Below are positions 50,201 to 64,000 of a stretch of 64,000 bases of DNA, in pieces. The notes beneath the pieces were generated by a model. It made no database searches. It had not been told where the DNA came from and saw only the letters and a list, made by a program, of their open reading frames with translations. The position numbers and the translations under genes are program-made. Numbering within the stretch: position 1 is the stretch's first letter; the number at the start of each line of letters is the position of its first letter. This DNA is from Cheilinus undulatus. Lineage: Eukaryota; Chordata; Actinopteri; Labriformes; Labridae. The stretch is from positions 22,342,212 through 22,406,211 of the forward strand of contig NC_054876.1 in the NCBI RefSeq assembly GCF_018320785.1. Direction: 5' to 3'.

Positions 50201-52722
50201 CCAAGTCAGGTGGGAGTCAAACACAAATGAACATGACTTCATCCTCAGCTCACACCACCTGATCTTTTTATGTCTTGGTATATCTGACTAAAAAAGCCCT
50301 GTATTTCTTTCAGGGGAAGGTGTGAAGGATTTCTTCTTCCGTGTGGCCTCTCTGACTTTTGAGGCCAACGTTCTGTCCGAGCTGGAGAAAAATGGCTCAA
50401 GGCATTACAGTGACATTATCAGTGAGTCAGTTTGATAAAAAAAAAAAAAAAAGGTCCCTATCAAAAATGCAGCACAATATCTTCAGTTACAGTGTTTATA
50501 GGATTCATACAAAGTTACTAACTCTGGGAATCTTCAAGTGCCAGACTTTCAGCATAAAGACAGTCTTAGTATTTATGTTGGTGTAGTCTTTTTAATCTAT
50601 CCAGTGCAGTTGAGTAATGTTTCTAAAGGTCAAAGGAAAGAATTTTATCAGAGAAATGTTTGTCTGAAGCATGAAATCAGTTTTTCCCATGACATACATG
50701 AAGTCAAGCACCAGTGTATGCTCTGGGGCTTTTGCATGCCTTTGACTATGTTCAGGACTAAGTCTCTATCATCTTTTTCTCAATATGAGCTTCTTCATAC
50801 ATGCACTACAAAGCGAGGTTATTGCTTTTAGAAAATAGTGTTTGGCCCTTTTTATATGCTATTTTACACACTTTTTCAAACTGTCAAATGAAACTCAAAC
50901 TAACAATCAGCTACTCTCAGTGTAGATGTCACAGATGAGGACAAAATTATTAGCCCCCAATGAAAATTTAAGTATTTATATTTTATATATCTAAGTATTT
51001 TCCAAGTGCTGTTAAACAGAGCAAGGGATTTTAACAGCTTTCCAAACATCAGTTTTATTTTTGGATGCTTATGTGATTTTACTTTGCAAAAAAAAAAAAA
51101 AAACAAAACCTAGCAGGGTCAAAAATATTAACCTCCTTAAGCACTGATCTTTTTGTTGAGCCATAGTACGAGCCACTGTTGTGCAATGATGTGCTTTAAC
51201 TTTATAATGCTCAAAGCTTGTGAGAAGTATCAAGTACCAAAAAATTCAAAAAGAGCCACACCACTGTACAGAAGAATCCTGGCAGAGGTAGGAAGAGATA
51301 TCAAAGACTCTGGGAAAAAAACTTGAGAGATGTGTCTAATGTTCCCAGGACAACTATCAAGACACCAGTGAATGACTTGGTCAAGTCAGGAATTGTAATC
51401 TCAAGAAGACAATAACTAAAGCCCTGCACAGGAATGGACTGAGAGGTTGCAGGCCAAGAAAAAAAAAAAAAAACCTAAGCCACACTGAGGTATACTAAGG
51501 ACAACCTGGAGAAAGAGTCTGCATGCTGGAAGCGTGTCCTTTGGTCAGATGAGATTAAACTACACCGGTTTAAAAAAAAAAAAAAACGGTTGTCATTATG
51601 AAGTTTGTTCAAAAACATTTGAATTATGCTCTAACAGCTGATGACGAAAAATATTCTGTCATTTGCATTAATATTTAGGAAAATAAGAGAAAAATGTAAT
51701 TTGCGTAATAATGTGGAATGCGGTGTAGAGCTCTTTGGCCATAGAGGAGTCGGTTATGTTTGGAGAAAGAAGGGAGAGGCGTTTAATCCACAGACCACCA
51801 TCTCTACAGCGGTGGGAGTATTATGCTGTGGGGATGCTTCAGTGGGCCTGGAACTGGGAATCTCGTAAAGGTTGAAGAAATCATGAAGAAAGAATATGTG
51901 AAGACTTTGAAAGAAAACCTCAGGCAGTCTTTCAAAATGAAAACGACCCCAGACCTAAGTCACTCCTGGTGAAGAGCTACCTTCAAAAGACCAAAGTGAA
52001 CAGTATTGAGTAGCCTGCACAAAACCCTGACTTGAATTCCACTGGAAAACTGTGGGGTGAACTGAAGACCAAGGCCCATGCCAGAAGACCATCAGAACTG
52101 GAGGAGCTTGAGAGATTGGTCGGAGAAGAATGGTCTGGGATTCCTCAGGGGACGTGTCTGAGACTTGCTGAAAACGAAAACAAATGACTGCAGGCTGTTA
52201 TCAGCAAAAAGGACACACAACTGACTATTTGCATCAGGGGGCCTAATCATTTAGTCCCTGGTAGTTTTTTGTGAAATAATTTTGTGTCTGTTTGTAAAGT
52301 AAAATAATACAAGAATCTAAAATTAAACTAGCATGTTTGGACAAACCTGTTAAAAATGCCTTGCTCTGTTCAACAGCACCTGGGAAATACTTTAAATTTG
52401 CATCTGAAGTCTGTAAAAACATCCTGGTTGCCCATGTTAAATGTAAGGAAGTAACAGTATTAAAGTCTGCATAAATATTTTACTCTATATTGATTAATAG
52501 ACTTCAGAAATATTTCTGGTATGATCAGCTTATTCCTCATTTTCTCACACATCTGGAAAGTAAAGACTTATCTCATCTTTATAACCTGAAACTTTTATGA
52601 CCTTACATTTTACATTCTTAATGAAAAGATGTAAAAAGTTTTTCATTCTGTCCCACTCAGGGCTCACAGATGGCCCAGGCACCAACCACAAACCGAACAG
52701 GAGGAGCTCCAACTGCTGCTGA
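41251..52722 (+). CDS. rab34: Rab34 small GTPase, complete
   Basis: The ten coding exons are 41251-41298, 41420-41511, 44702-44767, 45397-45498, 45663-45727, 47085-47136, 47219-47300, 50119-50209, 50314-50421 and 52661-52722. They total 768 bases, or 255 residues (human RAB34 has 259). GTPase motifs: P-loop GDVAVGKT at 57-64, switch [13 protein letters not shown] at 79-90, WDTAGQE at 104-110, GTKKD at 163-167 and SAK at 196-198. It ends in a CC prenylation motif. An N-terminal extension of about 50 residues precedes the G domain, as in RAB34 and RAB36. The block [18 protein letters not shown] and the neighbour supt6h favour RAB34, which works in Golgi/lysosome positioning, macropinocytosis and ciliary vesicle assembly. 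The CC ending is closer to RAB36, so a small doubt remains. Introns are loaded with Tc1 elements in the sense direction. Confidence 0.92.
41844..43284 (+). mobile_element. Tc1/mariner-like transposon with ~200-base inverted repeats
   Basis: Left repeat 41847-42062 and right repeat 43076-43281 are inverted copies (left: TTAGCACAAAAAGTAAGGAA; right: TTCCTTACTTTTTGTTTTAA), next to TA. Between them a plus-strand transposase reads SLW-type helix-turn-helix sequence ([18 protein letters not shown]), the first catalytic Asp in [20 protein letters not shown], the second Asp in [10 protein letters not shown], and a PDLNCTERL remnant of the final DDE block. Frameshifts near 42550 and 42770 and an in-frame stop break it into two main frames, so it is probably inactive. 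It lies in rab34 intron 2. Confidence 0.88.
43683..43940. repeat. Dispersed repeat with T-rich tail
   Basis: The segment from GGGCTGGGTCCCTGAAAAAA to GTGTCAAGCTATTC matches 62146-62290 in order and content. In both places it is followed by degenerate TTTTTGCC-type repeats. Confidence 0.65.
43945..44315 (-). mobile_element. Inverted partial copy of the same Tc1 element
   Basis: 44099-44315 repeats the 41844 element's left terminal repeat in reverse. Upstream, GGTACTAGTCAGGC and GATACCAGAAGCT lead into CACACTTTGACCCTATGATC (43953), the reverse complement of the transposase stretch near 42430-42455. Most of the body is deleted. It lies in the same rab34 intron, 1 kb away in opposite orientation. 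Confidence 0.8.
45812..46664 (+). mobile_element. Tc1-like transposon, decayed, in rab34 intron 5
   Basis: The ends are inverted (left GTGCCTATAAAAACC, right TTTTGTAAGCACTGTA) and carry matching CCCCTTGG/AAGGGG blocks. The last third of the transposase is still open: [20 protein letters not shown] (the second catalytic Asp region) and [13 protein letters not shown] (the last DDE block), ending at a stop at 46477-46479. The N-terminal half is broken and partly deleted. Same family as 23285-24640. Confidence 0.82.
48980..49135. repeat. Fish dispersed SINE-like repeat
   Basis: CCATTTAGCAGACTCTTTAT, CGAAGTGACGTACATG and the following GGTAGGTATTC are recognisable as the common fish CATTTAGCAGACGCTTTTATCC repeat. 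It lies in rab34 intron 7 and shows about 10-15% divergence from the form I remember. Confidence 0.6.
50930..52405 (+). mobile_element. Tc1-like transposon, decayed, in rab34 intron 9
   Basis: Terminal inverted repeats of over 100 bases: left AAGTATTTTCCAAGTGCTGT near 50992, right AACAGCACCTGGGAAATACT near 52372, its near-complement. On the plus strand are transposase pieces [19 protein letters not shown] (central region) and a degenerate [15 protein letters not shown]-like final block near 52030. Stops and poly-A expansions break the frame. Confidence 0.8.
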
Positions 52723-52998
52723 TGCCTGAAAACCAATGACTCCTTGAATTCAAGCTGCATCGACATCGCAAAAAACCCCCCACAAAAATCATGCTAGTGG
52801 AAAGACTGAACTATGGACTGAGCATGCCCAGTCCATAGATATCCTGAGCTGACTCCTCAACAGCAATGTCAGCTACACAATATTTTATTTGTAGTGTCTG
52901 CAGATAGCCTGAGAAGGAGCTGCTTGTATGTTTCTGATAATGAAGTTGAGGCGGTAAACAACCAGAAGTCTTCTCAGGAATGGGCCTGGGTTACAACA

Positions 52999-53026
52999 AA
53001 TAAAGCTTTGTCTCGTGCTCAATAAA
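52999..53026 (+). terminator. Polyadenylation signals of rab34
   Basis: Two AATAAA hexamers, at 52999-53004 and 53021-53026, lie about 280-300 bases after the stop codon. They give a short 3' UTR. Confidence 0.75.
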
Positions 53027-53029
53027 CAT

Positions 53030-55200
53030 TTATGTAAAGAGGAACATTATTTCTCCTCTAGATCTTTATTAGATAACACTAAGTTGATGTTTTCATAAAC
53101 TTTTCTCTTTTCATCTTAACATTTTTCATGTTATAAGCAAATGTTTGTATCAGATTTAATGCATTTTTTGTCGGTTTCCTCACTGGTCTCCTGTCATGTG
53201 TCTGCTGCTAATGTGATGCGTATGCTGACTCCCATGACCGCCATCACACCCACAACTCATCCTTCTCTTCCAACGAGTTCTCATGATCCTGAAAATGGAG
53301 GGTTTGTTTGCAGGGACAGTAAAAGGCAGACATCTGAAGCTAATTGATTTTCTCTCATTCAGACTGAAAGAAGTTGTCTTTGTATGTCTGCACTTGTCCT
53401 TATTTCCTATTTAGGACAGTATATACTATATACTTGTATTGTGGCTCATAGGAAATAAACTGTAAATAGTTTTATGATGACTTTGTCTGGTTAAAATATG
53501 TGCTGTTTATACCGTATATGTACTACATGTAAGCACACTGTATGACAAAATGGTTGAAGGTTGTTAAAAAAAAATAGTTGCATTAATAACTTAAAAATCC
53601 AAAATAGCTATTTCAACTCTATTGTTCTGAGTTTGTTGTTTTTAGTTTTACATAAATAGTACTCAGTCAATTTAAATATTGTTGTATTGAAGTTACTGGC
53701 TGAATTAGAGAGGTCCCAACAACAAAACACAATGGTTAGTGTACTGAACATGGTGAAAAAAGACATCCTGGTTCAGTGTGTGCCTTCCAGTTATTCTTAC
53801 TTGCAGTCACTTAAATTGGTATAAATGTTCAAGATTTAAGTATGTGACTGAGGGTCAAATTAGCATTTGAATCTCAGTCCTGAACATGCCAAATAACTCC
53901 TTTTTAATTAGTATTGCACACTTAAAATAATAAAGCTGGCATCCGATTTCAATTCTCAGAAATATTAAGTTAGTCAAATTGCAGCTTATTTAAAATAAAC
54001 CTTATTTGAACTCACAAAACTCAAGCTTCATGCTTATTTTTGAGGTGACAAGTTTCAATTTTTTTTTTTTTTACAGTAGGCTCAACCTTTTTTTATTTTA
54101 CAGTGCAACTTAGAATTCTTCAAATTCTGGTCAAAGCAATTTCATGTTTAATTTTTAATGTACATCCCCATGTGGATTGCCAGTCTGTTTCCCAAATGAG
54201 CACCAAAAGCTTCCAGGTTTAATATGAACACTTTTATTAAAGGAATTACAGGTAGAAAAGGTCATCAGCAGAGCCAGAGACAACATTTCTCCTCTATCAC
54301 TAACTACTGCTGACAACCAATCACATCCCTCATTCAGAGAGACTCTGTATCTTAATCTGGCAGGAGATGTAAAACCAAGCAAAAACATAATCATTTAAAA
54401 CAATCTGCATATTATGGGACCATGATACTTTGCACACTGCAAATGAAGCACACCACTAAATATGAGCATTGCTTGTTGGTACTGCGGCACAGCAGGAAAT
54501 AAAACAAAACAATGCACAAGTCAAGAGGGAGCAGGGAGATCTCAAATTCTGCAAAATTACAAGGGATTCAGGATGAATTCAGGATGAATTCATTTGCTGC
54601 GTGCAATTCAAATAGCATACAGAACAGGGAATATAAACACAGTGGGACGTCAGTGTGATGGATATCTGCTGACAGTCTCAATTAAAAACAAAATCCACCA
54701 AAACATTTTTTGTTTACATTGTGTTTAACTGAATTGCCGCAGCAGCATATGAAGAGGTTGCATCCTATGAAAACAATGCAGAATCAAGGTGAAATACTCT
54801 GAACTGCCAATAGGGCTTACGTTTTAAAGTCAAACTCCTACACTGTTGTGGTTACCAACTTGACACTGGAGATACTTAGTTTCCAACTGAACTCAACCAC
54901 TCTAAGTGTGAGCGCCTCCCTGCACTGTAACACATAATACAGATGAAGTCATCACAACTACGGTTCCCTCTAAAGCAGTGCACTCTCAGTGCCCAGTTGT
55001 CGCAGAGGCTTAATATGAGTCCAAAATACACAAGAGGTTCTCTACCGGAGCCAGAACACAGCTGATCATAACACAGCACAAGGCTGAGACACCAGTAGCA
55101 GTAACTCAGTTTTAGGTGGCAGTAAATGCCCCTAATGTTTGGTGTGTGTCTGTACAGTCAAAGATGAGTTTGCTATGACAGATGTGAAGAGCAGAGGCTT
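53030..55200. other. Intergenic between rab34 and supt6h 3' ends
   Basis: No gene recognised. A minus-strand AATAAA at 54233-54238 could be a distal polyadenylation site of supt6h, in which case 54220-55200 would be 3' UTR. Confidence 0.45.
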
Positions 55201-55204
55201 AATG

Positions 55205-55838
55205 TTCAAACAGAAAAAGAAACAGTCTTTATTCATTCTGACGCATACAAAAAATTCACTTTCCTGATTGACTTGGCAAAGCGCTCTTTTGGCAAAAAAA
55301 TCGACCAACCATTAAGAAGGAAAAAACTGTGACTGTGCCCCTCTGATGTGACCATTCATGGATCAAAGTAAGACTGATCTCAAAAATAAAGATAGTAGGA
55401 CAGCTTGCTGACAGAGTCTGTGTAGGTCCATATCCTATATGTAACTGCTGTCAGATATTTCAAGTGTTTTTGCCATTGTACTGACTTTCTGCATGACATA
55501 TACAGTGTTATTCATACTATACAAAATACTAAGCAGCCAGAGAAGTCATCTGCAGAGAGGAGGTGGAATGAGGTGAGTGGACAGATGGACAAAAGGAAGG
55601 AAGGAGCTGAGATGAACCATGATAGAAGACTGTAGCTACAACATCAGGAAGTGGACACAGCATGTGAATGGACTCAGATGAATGGTGTGAGCCCCCCAAC
55701 TGAATGAAATGGGTTCTGGGAAACACAAGGGGGGGGTGGGGGTTGGGTGGGGTGGGGGGGTGTTTATTCAGATGAAAAACTGGCGCAGTGGATGGACTCG
55801 GGAAATACGGGGGTTGAAGTTACGCCCCCCTGCCTGTC
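55205..55838 (-). other. supt6h 3' UTR with polyadenylation signal
   Basis: AATAAA on the minus strand at 55228-55233 lies about 600 bases after the stop codon. The UTR includes a C-rich tract opposite the G run at 55729-55760. A more distal signal at 54233 is possible. Confidence 0.55.
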
Positions 55839-63886
<8,048 letters not shown>

Positions 63887-64000
63887 CTGTAAAAGTACGG
63901 TTTGAAAGTGAGATATTAGAAAAGTCAGCAGTCAAATGGCCCTTAAAGGTTCAAAAATATGGTATGCCTCATATTTGTGCATCACATAAGGTAATGAAGA

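Overview
The window is nuclear DNA from a ray-finned (teleost) fish. The evidence is vertebrate-type split genes with GT-AG introns, several decayed Tc1/mariner families and tRNA-derived SINEs of the kind common in fish, and AT-rich intergenic DNA with no operons. All gene models were built by eye from exon phase, splice sites and remembered protein families. No alignment was run and no species is assigned.

Layout, left to right. (1) Positions 1-4510, minus strand: a classical calpain (calpain A), running out of the left edge after the C2-like domain and a His/acidic linker. (2) 4560-28390: about 24 kb without a recognisable host gene, filled with transposon remnants (Tc1-like, mariner, non-LTR reverse transcriptase, SINEs, TIR elements) and some perfect palindromes. 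(3) 28395-33830, minus strand: a second calpain (calpain B) with matching exon architecture. It ends in a stop exactly where calpain A splices on towards its linker, and one internal splice donor reads AT instead of GT. (4) 33870-38140: intergenic, with a TIR element. (5) 38145-40078, minus strand: a small spliced non-coding gene whose introns carry four box C/D snoRNAs in the order SNORD49, SNORD65, SNORD49, SNORD65. It resembles the mammalian SNHG29 host gene. (6) 40.6-53.03 kb, plus strand: rab34, ten coding exons, complete, with three Tc1-like insertions and an inverted fragment in its introns. (7) 55.2-64 kb, minus strand: supt6h (SPT6), 20 coding exons covering the C-terminal 975 residues, with the 5' part beyond the right edge.

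The calpains are a tandem head-to-tail pair of cytosolic Ca2+-dependent cysteine proteases. The snoRNA gene diverges from rab34 across a short shared upstream region, and rab34 and supt6h are tail to tail. The adjacency of RAB34 and SUPT6H matches their closeness on human chromosome 17 and supports the rab34 call over rab36. The most unusual objects are calpain B, the duplicated snoRNA pair, and His-rich insertions in both calpain A and SPT6.
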